NCBI GenBank assembly: GCA_900320245.1
Contig: ONRP01000020.1
Span: 18,758-62,945, forward strand
Direction of reading: 5' to 3'
Length of the DNA stretch: 44,188 nucleotides
Origin: an uncultured Prevotellaceae bacterium
GTDB taxonomy: Bacteria > Bacteroidota > Bacteroidia > Bacteroidales > Muribaculaceae
A program made the translations under genes and the position numbers. The notes beneath the pieces were generated by a model. That model was not told the DNA's origin and made no database searches. It worked only from the letters and a program-made list of their open reading frames with translations. Positions 1 to 6,824 of this stretch are shown piece after piece. The first letter of the stretch is position 1. The number at the start of each line of letters is the position of its first letter.

Positions 1-714
1 CAAACGGCGCCAGACAAAGCGCGGCACGCGCCGCCACAAGGCTGTCAGTATTCTGTATTTCCAATCAATCACTACCACATGCCGCTTGCCCTTGACTGCA
101 CGCACAATCTGGCGGGCCACCTTGTCGGGCTTCAGCATCATGGGATAATGGAAATCGCCTTTCAGCAAGTCGGTATCGACAAATCCGGGACGAATGTCAG
201 TGAAACGGATTTTTAAGCCACGCGCATTGGCCTGTTGTTCCAGGGCCTGCAGATACACGTTCTGCATCGCCTTGGTGGCCGAATAGGACGGTGCCGGGCC
301 GAGCCCTTTGGTACCAGCGATGCTCGAGATGGCTGCGATATGTCCGTGTCCTTGTTCGGCAAAGAAACGGTAGGCCTCCCCTATCATGCGCGTGAACCCC
401 AGCCCATTGGTGTTGACGGTATTGAGTTCGATTTCAGGTGTGAGATCACGGTTTTGATGACCGATTCCTGCGGCATAGAAAAACAGGTCCATTCCGCCAA
501 CCTCTTCAATCAGTTGGCGCAGCCGAGTTGCTGCATCGTCAGCGGTAACGTCGATGGATGCGGTCACTACCCTATCTGGAGCCTCCTCACTCAGGGCCTG
601 CAAGCGGTCCTCGCGGCGTGCAGCCACACCGAGCATGTAGCCCTCGGCCAGCAGTAATCGAGCCACTTCCATTCCCATGCCCGATGAGGCACCGATGATG
701 ATTGCTTTTTTCAT
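1..714 (-). CDS. SDR family NAD(P)-dependent oxidoreductase (3' end cut by window edge)
   Basis: This is a classical short-chain dehydrogenase/reductase, probably cytosolic; the substrate cannot be read from sequence. Reading from the ATG at 714, the protein begins MKKAIIIGASSGMG, where GASSGMG (about residues 8-14) is the glycine-rich cofactor loop. The catalytic motif YSATK lies at about residues 144-148, preceded by a serine in AAISSIAG at about residue 131. The frame stays open to base 1 (238 codons) and ends in an Arg/Trp-rich stretch (ALWRRVPRFVWRRL) typical of the C-terminus of this SDR subgroup, so only a few residues should be missing. The start lies 4 bases after the stop of the upstream DAHP synthase gene, so it is the third gene of the nadC operon. 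The family is secure; the role in this operon is unknown. Confidence 0.88.
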   Translation of the reverse strand, partial: MKKAIIIGASSGMGMEVARLLLAEGYMLGVAARREDRLQALSEEAPDRVVTASIDVTADDAATRLRQLIEEVGGMDLFFYAAGIGHQNRDLTPEIELNTVNTNGLGFTRMIGEAYRFFAEQGHGHIAAISSIAGTKGLGPAPSYSATKAMQNVYLQALEQQANARGLKIRFTDIRPGFVDTDLLKGDFHYPMMLKPDKVARQIVRAVKGKRHVVVIDWKYRILTALWRRVPRFVWRRL

Positions 715-718
715 AACG

Positions 719-1807
719 TTATGATTGGTTGTCGGGCAAGTCCAATTGCTGTTGCACACTCTCCTCATGAATGGCCTGCATGATGCGCTGTGTGAATTCC
801 TGTGAAAGGCCTAGTGTGCGGGCCTCGTCGAGTCGGGCCTTGATGAGTGCTTGATAACGTGCGGGCTGTACCACGCGCAGGTTATGCGACTTCTTGTAGC
901 AGCCAATCTCGCGTGACACGCTCATGCGACGAGCAAGCACGGCGAGCAGTTCGTGGTCACAGTCATCGATTTGCTGCCGCAACAGGCTCAACTCGTCCTC
1001 GATGGGAGCGCCAGAGCGCACGACCAGTTTGCCGAGAATCGATTTCAGTGTCTCGGGCAATATCTGCTGGGCACTATCGCTGAGGGCGTTGTCAGGGTCA
1101 CAATGGCTCTCGATCATCAAGCCGTCAAAACCCGCATCAAGTGCCAGTTGTGACAACGGCTCGACAAATTCACGTTTGCCGCCAATGTGGGAGGGATCAC
1201 ACAGGATGGTCATACCTGGTGCATGACGGCGCAATTCAAAGGGGATGTGCCACTGGGGATCGTTGCGGTAAAGGTGTGCCCCTGCCGAACTGAAACCTCG
1301 ATGCACAGCACCCAGGCGCTTGATTCCAGCGCCTGCCATGCGTTGTAACGCTCCCAGCCACAGGTCCAAATCGGGATTGAGCGGATTTTTGACAAGAACT
1401 GTCACTTCATCATGGCCCATCAGCATGTCGGCAATCTCTTGCACCGCAAACGGGTTGGCCGTTGTCCGCGCCCCCACCCAAAGGATGTCGATGCAGGCAT
1501 CAAGTGCGGCTTTCACGTGGGCTTCGGTAGCCACTTCGGTAGCCACCAGCATACCCGTTTCATGCTTGACTTTCTGCAGCCACGCCAGTGCCTGGTCGCC
1601 CATGCCCTCAAAACTGCCGGGCATGGTGCGCGGTTTCCACACTCCGGCTCTGAAGGCTGTCACACCGATGTCTTTCAGCGCACGAGCCGTGGCAAGCGTC
1701 TGTTGCTCGGTTTCGGCGCTGCAGGGACCGGCAATAATGACAGGCGACCCGCTCTCGCTGTTGGCGAAAGCGAGAGGCCCGATATCCTTGAGTGTGCCTG
1801 TGCTCAT
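719..1807 (-). CDS. Bifunctional 3-deoxy-7-phosphoheptulonate synthase / chorismate mutase
   Basis: Fusion enzyme of the shikimate pathway. The N-terminal domain condenses phosphoenolpyruvate with erythrose 4-phosphate to DAHP. The C-terminal AroQ-type helical domain converts chorismate to prephenate. The KDO8P-synthase-like (type I beta) DAHP synthase core shows VIIAGPCSAETE near residue 23, AGVWKPRT, and CDPSHIGGKR with a metal-binding Cys and His. The chorismate mutase domain starts at about residue 268 (IEDELSLLRQQIDDCDHELL) and keeps SREIGCYKK. The open frame extends 26 codons upstream, but those residues lie inside nadC. I chose the ATG at 1807, which overlaps the nadC stop by one base (TGATG), suggesting translational coupling, and gives 362 residues, close to Bacteroides homologues. 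Fusion of the mutase usually makes the synthase sensitive to prephenate or chorismate (family knowledge). Confidence 0.95.
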   Translation of the reverse strand: MSTGTLKDIGPLAFANSESGSPVIIAGPCSAETEQQTLATARALKDIGVTAFRAGVWKPRTMPGSFEGMGDQALAWLQKVKHETGMLVATEVATEAHVKAALDACIDILWVGARTTANPFAVQEIADMLMGHDEVTVLVKNPLNPDLDLWLGALQRMAGAGIKRLGAVHRGFSSAGAHLYRNDPQWHIPFELRRHAPGMTILCDPSHIGGKREFVEPLSQLALDAGFDGLMIESHCDPDNALSDSAQQILPETLKSILGKLVVRSGAPIEDELSLLRQQIDDCDHELLAVLARRMSVSREIGCYKKSHNLRVVQPARYQALIKARLDEARTLGLSQEFTQRIMQAIHEESVQQQLDLPDNQS

Positions 1808-2655
1808 CAGCAAGCCTTGAAACTCATGTCGAGCGACTTGATGGAGTGCGTGAGAGCACCCACCGAGATGTAGTCCACACCACACTCGCCATAGGCACGC
1901 AGGGTGTCGATGGTGATGCCACCGCTTGACTCGGTCTCTACCCTGCCATTGATGATTTCCACAGCCTTGCGGGTATTCTCTACGGTAAAGTTGTCGAGCA
2001 TCACGCGGTCTACCCCGCCATGGTCAAGCACCTGCTGCAACTCGTCGAAGTTGCGCACCTCGATTTCGATTTTGAGGTTCTTGCCATTCTCGCGGCACCA
2101 TTTGTGGGCATTCTCGATGGCCGGAACGATGCCTCCAGCGAAGTCCACATGGTTGTCCTTGAGCAGAATCATATCAAACAGGCCGATACGGTGGTTGCAG
2201 CCGCCACCTATCTTGACCGCCTCTTTCTCAAGCATGCGCATTCCAGGCGTTGTCTTGCGGGTGTCCAGCACGCGGGTTTTAAGGCCCTCGAGGCACTTGG
2301 CATAACGTGCTGTGGTGGTAGCCACACCGCTCATGCGCTGCATGATGTTGAGCATCAACCGCTCGGTCTGCAGCAGCGAGCGCACCTTGCCGGTTACGAC
2401 AAAGGCGATGTCACCGGGCTTGACATGGGCTCCGTCGTCAATCATCACCTCCATCTGCAACTCAGGGTCAAATTTCTCGAACACGCGCCGTGCGACCTCA
2501 ACGCCGGCGAGGATGCCTTCTTCCTTGACAATCAGGCGTTGGCGTCCCATCTCGTCCTCGGGAATGCAGCACAATGTGGTGGCGTCGCCGTCACCGATAT
2601 CCTCGGCAAATGCCAAGTCGATTAACTCATCGATCAGTTCTTCTCTTGTTTTCAT
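1807..2655 (-). CDS. nadC: Nicotinate-nucleotide diphosphorylase (carboxylating), quinolinate phosphoribosyltransferase
   Basis: NadC converts quinolinate and PRPP to nicotinate mononucleotide, CO2 and pyrophosphate in de novo NAD synthesis in the cytosol. The 282-residue product has the family's full length. Recognisable segments are AFAEDIGDGDATT near the N-terminus, the catalytic/PRPP-binding DTRKTTPGMRMLEKEAVKIGG with the following CNHRIGLFDMILLKDNH, and the C-terminal ESSGGITIDTLRAY plus DYISVGALTHS segments of the alpha/beta barrel. It is the first gene of a minus-strand operon with DAHP synthase/chorismate mutase (overlapping by one base) and an SDR. The usual partners nadA and nadB are not in the window. 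A -7 element (TAACTTTG, minus strand) lies about 37 bases upstream of the ATG. Confidence 0.97.
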   Translation of the reverse strand: MKTREELIDELIDLAFAEDIGDGDATTLCCIPEDEMGRQRLIVKEEGILAGVEVARRVFEKFDPELQMEVMIDDGAHVKPGDIAFVVTGKVRSLLQTERLMLNIMQRMSGVATTTARYAKCLEGLKTRVLDTRKTTPGMRMLEKEAVKIGGGCNHRIGLFDMILLKDNHVDFAGGIVPAIENAHKWCRENGKNLKIEIEVRNFDELQQVLDHGGVDRVMLDNFTVENTRKAVEIINGRVETESSGGITIDTLRAYGECGVDYISVGALTHSIKSLDMSFKAC

Positions 2656-2691
2656 AATAAAAACGCTCTTAATTTAATGATTTTGTGACCA

Positions 2692-2699
2692 CAAAGTTA
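2692..2699 (-). promoter_or_regulatory. -7 element of the nadC operon promoter
   Basis: Minus-strand TAACTTTG matches the Bacteroidota TAnnTTTG -7 consensus, giving a leader of about 30 bases. No good TTTG is seen at the -33 position. It lies back to back with the rlmH promoter. Confidence 0.55.
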
Positions 2700-2720
2700 G
2701 GGAGTTTTTGGCGGAATTGC

Positions 2721-2728
2721 TAATTTTG
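2721..2728 (+). promoter_or_regulatory. -7 element of the rlmH promoter
   Basis: TAATTTTG matches the TAnnTTTG consensus and is 29 bases before the rlmH ATG. The -33 region (GTTAGG near 2696) is a poor match. Confidence 0.55.
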
Positions 2729-2757
2729 TAGATGTTTTTACTCAAAACAATCTGAAT

Positions 2758-3231
2758 ATGAAGATTACACTGGCCGTAATAGGTAAGACCGAGGTCGCAT
2801 TTGTCAGGCAGGGCATCGAGGAATATGTGAAGCGCCTGCAGCACTATGTGACGTTCAACATCCAGTATATCGGCGATGTCAAGGCCACCCGCAACATGAG
2901 CGAGGCCCAGCAGAAGGTGGCCGAGGGACGGAGCCTGCTTGCCACGCTCGAGAACAGCGACCACGTGGTGCTGCTCGACGAGCACGGCAGCGAGCGCACG
3001 TCGGTCGATTTCAGCCAGTGGCTTGAACGGCGCATGGCCAGTGGCTGCAAGCGCTTGGTGTTCGTGGTCGGAGGCCCCTACGGCTTCTCGCCGGCGGTCT
3101 ATGACCGTGCCAATGAAAAAATCTCCTTGAGCAAGATGACTTTTCCCCACGAGTTGGTGCGTCTCGTATTTGTCGAGCAACTCTACCGGGCATTCACTAT
3201 CCTGCGCCACGAGCCTTATCATCATGAGTAG
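2758..3231 (+). CDS. rlmH: 23S rRNA (pseudouridine1915-N3)-methyltransferase RlmH
   Basis: RlmH is a small SPOUT-class methyltransferase that uses S-adenosylmethionine to methylate pseudouridine 1915 in helix 69 of 23S rRNA on assembled ribosomes. The 157-residue product has the usual length. Diagnostic segments are LLDEHGSERTSVDFSQWL in the middle, the SAM-binding trefoil-knot loop FVVGGPYGFSPAVYDRA, and the conserved end LSKMTFPHELVRLVFVEQLYRAFTILRHEPYHH. It has its own promoter, divergent from nadC, and is followed 26 bases later by a secreted protein of unknown function that may be co-transcribed. Confidence 0.97.
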   Translation: MKITLAVIGKTEVAFVRQGIEEYVKRLQHYVTFNIQYIGDVKATRNMSEAQQKVAEGRSLLATLENSDHVVLLDEHGSERTSVDFSQWLERRMASGCKRLVFVVGGPYGFSPAVYDRANEKISLSKMTFPHELVRLVFVEQLYRAFTILRHEPYHHE

Positions 3232-3257
3232 TGATTAAATTATTGATTTATTAGGAT

Positions 3258-4409
3258 ATGAAACAGAGGACAATATTGGTGGCACTGATGGTGGGGCTGA
3301 TGGCATTGAGCACTCTCTTTGCCGATGGTCGTACCCATACCTACTATAATCAGGCGAGAAACAATTTCGGCGGGTTATACCCGGCCCCCGGAATGCGTAT
3401 GGCAGGCCGTTACAAGGCTATCGAGGATGATTTGCTTATCGAGGAGAATGCCACGATGGCGACGGCCATCACCCTCGACACGATGAATATCGCCAGTCGT
3501 TCTTATAACTACGTGTTGCGTATCGCCAACCTGAACAACAAGCAGGGCAAGACCTATAGCATCAAGAATCCCATGACGGGGTCAAAAACCACGTTGACCA
3601 GCACCAGTTGGGGATTGGTGTTCAATTACGACGAACAGGGCAACTACTATGCAGTCGTGCTTGAGTGTGACAACAGCACCCCCTATGACGATATCACCGA
3701 CAAGCGCACCATGAAGGTGATGCTCATCGAGCACACTCCCGAGCAATCACGCGTTGTGGCTCAAACAACCCTTGAAAGGGGCATTTCGCTTGAGGACGGC
3801 ATGAACACCTTGTCAATTGACGTTGACGAGCATGGTGTGACAGTGGCAATCGGGAGGAATGACACGTTGGAGGGTGTTTTGGAAACGACATCGCTACGGC
3901 AACCTGACGGGGCTGTTGCTGTCGGATATCTGGTCGGTCCGGGTGCCAGGGTTGCCATTGAGTGCGCCGCCCTCACCGTCTACAATGACAACCAGGTGGC
4001 CGACCTGCAAACCGAATGGACTCGCGAGGCCCTGGACGAGTATTTTGCCCAGAGCGCTGACCCCGTTGAGGGTTACTGGCAATACCTGGACCGTGATATG
4101 GACGACGAGTGGCTACGCCTGGGCGGACGTTACACCCTTGCCACTGTCCAGTCCGTTAACGGCTACGAAATCATCTACATTGACGGAGCCAAGGTCAAGA
4201 AATCGCTGTGGAACTTGGGTATGCTCAAGGGGCATATTTTCAAGACCATCTTCACTGGCAACTATGACCTGTTCTGGATTGATGCTACCATGGAGCCTAT
4301 TGACGACGAGGCCTATGCCACCATCGAAAACGGTGTTATTCTAACTTTGAATTTTCCTACTTACAAAAGTCAGGTCCGGCTATCAAAAATATTGAAAATT
4401 GATGACTAA
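3258..4409 (+). CDS. Secreted protein of unknown function, lectin-like N-terminal half
   Basis: I do not recognise this 383-residue protein. It starts with a Sec signal peptide (MKQRTILVALMVGLMALSTLFA, cleavage likely near residue 22) with no lipobox cysteine, so the mature protein is probably periplasmic or exported. Residues about 60-245 alternate in a beta-sandwich-like pattern; SWGLVFNYDEQGNYYAVVLEC and later GYLVGPGARVAIECAALTVY resemble DUF1080/concanavalin-type jelly-roll domains (weak, by eye). The last 130 residues (EGYWQYLDRDMDDEWLRLGG, then FKTIFTGNYDLFWIDATMEP) look like a separate lipocalin-like or beta-rich domain. It follows rlmH by 26 bases and precedes a separate promoter at 4420. 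No catalytic motif is apparent. Confidence 0.75.
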   Translation: MKQRTILVALMVGLMALSTLFADGRTHTYYNQARNNFGGLYPAPGMRMAGRYKAIEDDLLIEENATMATAITLDTMNIASRSYNYVLRIANLNNKQGKTYSIKNPMTGSKTTLTSTSWGLVFNYDEQGNYYAVVLECDNSTPYDDITDKRTMKVMLIEHTPEQSRVVAQTTLERGISLEDGMNTLSIDVDEHGVTVAIGRNDTLEGVLETTSLRQPDGAVAVGYLVGPGARVAIECAALTVYNDNQVADLQTEWTREALDEYFAQSADPVEGYWQYLDRDMDDEWLRLGGRYTLATVQSVNGYEIIYIDGAKVKKSLWNLGMLKGHIFKTIFTGNYDLFWIDATMEPIDDEAYATIENGVILTLNFPTYKSQVRLSKILKIDD

Positions 4410-4419
4410 AAATCATTTT

Positions 4420-4451
4420 TTTGTCCATATCAATAAAAATGACTAATTTTG
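4420..4451 (+). promoter_or_regulatory. Promoter of the first outer-membrane barrel gene
   Basis: TTTG at 4420-4423, exactly 20 bases of spacer, then TAATTTTG at 4444-4451. This is a textbook Bacteroidota housekeeping promoter. The ATG is 37 bases downstream of the -7 element. Confidence 0.8.
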
Positions 4452-4488
4452 CGCCCGATTTTTAACTATCCCTTTTTATTGATAAAAT

Positions 4489-5256
4489 ATGAAGAAGATT
4501 GCTTTGATTTTTGCTGCCATGTTTGCTATGGCACAGATGAATGCAGCCCCCGCTGATGCTGCTGTTAACGCTCTTGAGAATGCTGAGGCTCCCGCCGTCG
4601 CTGTACCTGACGAAGACGGCCCTGTCTATGAACACCCCTTTAAAGATGATGAAGAAAGCACCAGGCACTGGTCAATCACCAGCAACGGTATCTATGTTGG
4701 TCTGGGTGTTAAGCACAGTTATGACCTTATCAACAACAGTGTTGAGGCTGGTATGCTCAACATCGCCGCAGTGAACTATAACAGCCTGCACGGCCAGAAC
4801 CTGTCGCTGGGTGTTGGTATCCACCATCGCTCCTACAGCATCAAGCGCCCCCATATGCTCAAGCGCGACGATAACAGCGTTGTAACTGCCAGTGAGTATC
4901 CCTCGCTGAATGTAGAAGAGATTAAGGACCGCTCATCCAATCTGAACATGTGGACTGTGCAGTTCCCGCTGATGTTCACCCAGAAGATTTACAAGAAACT
5001 CGACATCACCGTTGCCGGTATCATGAACTGGAATACCTATGCACGCGTTGACAACCACTACGAGTTAAACAAGATTGAGCATGAAACCCGCTACAAGAAC
5101 CTGAAGCAAGAGAAGATCAACTTTGACTTCATGGGTGCCCTGTCTTGCGGTGCGGTCGGTATCTACTGCCGCTACAGCCCCGGCAAGTTCTTCAAGGATG
5201 GCTACGGCCCCGAAGTCAAGAATACCTGGACCCTGGGCCTTGTGCTTGGTCTCTAA
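4489..5256 (+). CDS. Outer-membrane beta-barrel protein, paralogue of the barrel at 6825
   Basis: 255-residue protein with a signal peptide (MKKIALIFAAMFAMAQMNAA) and an acidic Ala/Pro-rich linker, followed by alternating amphipathic strands ending in an aromatic/hydrophobic terminus (NTWTLGLVLGL), as expected for a small outer-membrane barrel. The last 185 or so residues align well by eye with the product of 6825-7682: both contain NYNxLHGQxxSxGVG, the segment QFPL, MNWNxYA, the tract FDxxGALS, GIYCRYSP and GYGPExKNTW. The two paralogues bracket an ECF sigma operon. This copy has its own housekeeping promoter and a terminator, so it is transcribed apart from that operon. No transport substrate or enzymatic role can be deduced. 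Confidence 0.8.
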   Translation: MKKIALIFAAMFAMAQMNAAPADAAVNALENAEAPAVAVPDEDGPVYEHPFKDDEESTRHWSITSNGIYVGLGVKHSYDLINNSVEAGMLNIAAVNYNSLHGQNLSLGVGIHHRSYSIKRPHMLKRDDNSVVTASEYPSLNVEEIKDRSSNLNMWTVQFPLMFTQKIYKKLDITVAGIMNWNTYARVDNHYELNKIEHETRYKNLKQEKINFDFMGALSCGAVGIYCRYSPGKFFKDGYGPEVKNTWTLGLVLGL

Positions 5257-5280
5257 TTGATCACCGATAAGATATTAAGA

Positions 5281-5312
5281 AAGTTCCTGAGCATGCCTTA
5301 GGAACTTTTTTT
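5281..5312 (+). terminator. Rho-independent terminator after the first barrel gene
   Basis: AAGTTCCT (5281-5288) pairs with AGGAACTT (5300-5307) around an 11-base loop, running into a T tract to 5312. It separates the barrel gene from the ECF sigma operon. Confidence 0.85.
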
Positions 5313-5322
5313 GTGATGTATT

Positions 5323-5361
5323 GTTACAAATGAGAGGTTTCTGCGTTTTATAGATAGAAAC
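5323..5361 (+). promoter_or_regulatory. Possible ECF-type promoter/operator before the sigma operon
   Basis: No TAnnTTTG element lies between the terminator and the sigma ATG. Instead there is GTTACA (5323-5328), 15 bases, then CGTTTTA (5344-5350), which has the shape of an ECF -35/-10 pair. An inverted repeat GTTTCT (5337-5342) / AGAAAC (5356-5361) overlaps it. Autoregulation by the encoded sigma factor is inferred only. Confidence 0.3.
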
Positions 5362-5372
5362 GACAGTCGATT

Positions 5373-5879
5373 ATGAAGCATCAAGACCGCATCACCGGCG
5401 CATTCACTACACTGAGGGAGCAGATGCTCTCGCTAGCAGAACGCATTACCGGCAACCGCGACGATGCCGCCGATGCGGTTCAGGACGCTTTCGTCAGGCT
5501 GTGGCAACAACGAGACCGGTACGATAGCCGAAGGCATGCCCGGGGAGCGGGAATGATCAGCGTGCGCAACGCGAGCATTGACCTGGTGCGCCGCAATAAC
5601 CAGCACGGCGATGTCCCGATAGAACAGGTCGCCGACACCATCGAGGAAGTGAATGACAATGAGCGCAGCCTTGCCTACCAGCAAGTGCGCCATATTATCG
5701 ACAACGAACTTTCCCGTAATCAGCAGATGATTATCGACCTGCGGGAAATTCAGGGACTGGAATTTGACGCTATTGCTGAAACTATGAACATGACAGCCGC
5801 CAATGTGCGGGTGGAACTGAGCCGGGCGCGTAAACGAGTGCGTGAGATTTATCGTCAACGTAAAGAACAGAAATCATGA
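5373..5879 (+). CDS. ECF-subfamily RNA polymerase sigma factor
   Basis: 168-residue sigma-70 family protein of the extracytoplasmic function type. Region 2 is about residues 13-80 (LSLAERITGNRDDAADAVQD, then FVRLWQQRD, the core-binding and -10 recognition helices). Region 4 is about residues 105-162 (QMIIDLREIQGLEFDAIAET, then MNMTAANVRVELSRARKRVR, the -35-binding helix-turn-helix). Regions 1 and 3 are absent, as usual for ECFs. Its TGA overlaps the ATG of a one-TM protein (ATGA), indicating coupling with a probable anti-sigma factor. A small secreted protein and an outer-membrane barrel follow, the arrangement expected for an envelope-responsive regulon. Confidence 0.93.
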   Translation: MKHQDRITGAFTTLREQMLSLAERITGNRDDAADAVQDAFVRLWQQRDRYDSRRHARGAGMISVRNASIDLVRRNNQHGDVPIEQVADTIEEVNDNERSLAYQQVRHIIDNELSRNQQMIIDLREIQGLEFDAIAETMNMTAANVRVELSRARKRVREIYRQRKEQKS

Positions 5880-6343
5880 ATAAACCAGAACAAATAATGA
5901 CCCAGACCGAACTGGAACGGCTCATCGAATGCTACTTTGACGGCATGACCACCGTCGAGCAAGAAGCCGCCTTGCGTGAGGCACTTGCACAATGCCCTTG
6001 GCAGAGCGAGACCATCAACGAGGCAAAGGCGGTCATGGGATATTTCGTTGCCCATAGCCAACAGCGCCGTCGCACCACCACACATTTTTCCCGTCTGCGC
6101 ATTGCGGGCATCGCGGCAACTATCGCCTTGCTTATCGCAATCGGCGGATATCATCTGTGGCATACTCATGGGCAGACGACAGATGACGTATGTATCGCCT
6201 ATGTCAACGGTAAAGTGCTTGACAACAGCGATGAGGTGATGGCGCTGATAGAACAGGATTTGAACAGCATCAATGCGGCATCACAGGGCATGGCAGCGCA
6301 ACTGTCGAGCCTGGGCGAAGCCATTGAACTTGATAACGAATAA
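5876..6343 (+). CDS. Single-TM protein, probable anti-sigma factor
   Basis: 155 residues with a soluble N-terminal part of about 80 residues (LERLIECYFDGMTTVEQEAA then LREALAQCP, resembling the short helical N-terminus seen in proteins encoded after Bacteroidota ECF factors), an Arg-rich flank, one membrane helix at about residues 84-100 (IAGIAATIALLIAIGGYHLW), and a short acidic C-terminal part presumably in the periplasm (VCIAYVNGKVLDNSDEVMAL). It overlaps the sigma gene by 4 bases. There is no FecR domain and no zinc-binding HxxxCxxC motif, so if it is an anti-sigma factor it is not of the ZAS class. The function is inferred from position and topology only. Confidence 0.7.
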   Translation: MNKPEQIMTQTELERLIECYFDGMTTVEQEAALREALAQCPWQSETINEAKAVMGYFVAHSQQRRRTTTHFSRLRIAGIAATIALLIAIGGYHLWHTHGQTTDDVCIAYVNGKVLDNSDEVMALIEQDLNSINAASQGMAAQLSSLGEAIELDNE

Positions 6344-6355
6344 AACCTACTGAAT

Positions 6356-6802
6356 ATGAAACGGATTACAATCATCATTTTGACCTGCTTGCTGACCTCG
6401 ATGGCAGCCATGGCTCAGAAAGGGTTGAATATCAACCGCCTGTTTGACGGCCGATACAAGAAAGCGACAGGTGCTACCGAGATTATCGTCACCGGCTATC
6501 AAGCCCGTGAAATCGGTTTGACCGTTTACCACAGCCTGAGCGTTACCGACAAGGGGCAAGCAGAACTTGTTGAAGGTCTTGTGGTGAAGGACGGCTCACA
6601 GGCCATTGACAAGGAAGTGGAATATCGCAACGGCCAGTTATACTATGGTTTCTACACACTGAAGAAGAACAAGGGCGAGAACCGTTACATATTCTACTTG
6701 AATCAGAACCTGGCACGCAAGTCACCTAAAGCCGTTGTCACCCTCATCTATATGGAAGGGAGTGCCAACTCTGAACAGATCAAGAAACTCATCCGTAAAT
6801 AA
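6356..6802 (+). CDS. Small secreted protein in the ECF sigma operon (possibly DUF6108-like)
   Basis: 148 residues with a Sec signal peptide (MKRITIIILTCLLTSMAAMAQ, cleavage likely after MAQ) and no lipobox. The mature part is a compact domain containing LFDGRYKKATGATEIIVTGY, the tract GLTVYHSLSV and GQLYYGFYTLKKNKGENRYI, ending in a basic tail (IKKLIRK). I recall similar short secreted proteins (DUF6108 or DUF4252-like) encoded next to ECF sigma factors in Bacteroides, but cannot confirm the match. It lies 12 bases after the putative anti-sigma gene and 22 bases before the second barrel gene, so it belongs to the operon. A role in sensing or in the regulon's envelope response is possible. Confidence 0.7.
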   Translation: MKRITIIILTCLLTSMAAMAQKGLNINRLFDGRYKKATGATEIIVTGYQAREIGLTVYHSLSVTDKGQAELVEGLVVKDGSQAIDKEVEYRNGQLYYGFYTLKKNKGENRYIFYLNQNLARKSPKAVVTLIYMEGSANSEQIKKLIRK

Positions 6803-6824
6803 TCACTAAACAAAACATAAGGAA

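Noticed and set aside
1808-1885. 26-residue N-terminal extension of the DAHP synthase
   Set aside because: Lies wholly within nadC; the TGATG overlap start fits the family N-terminus.
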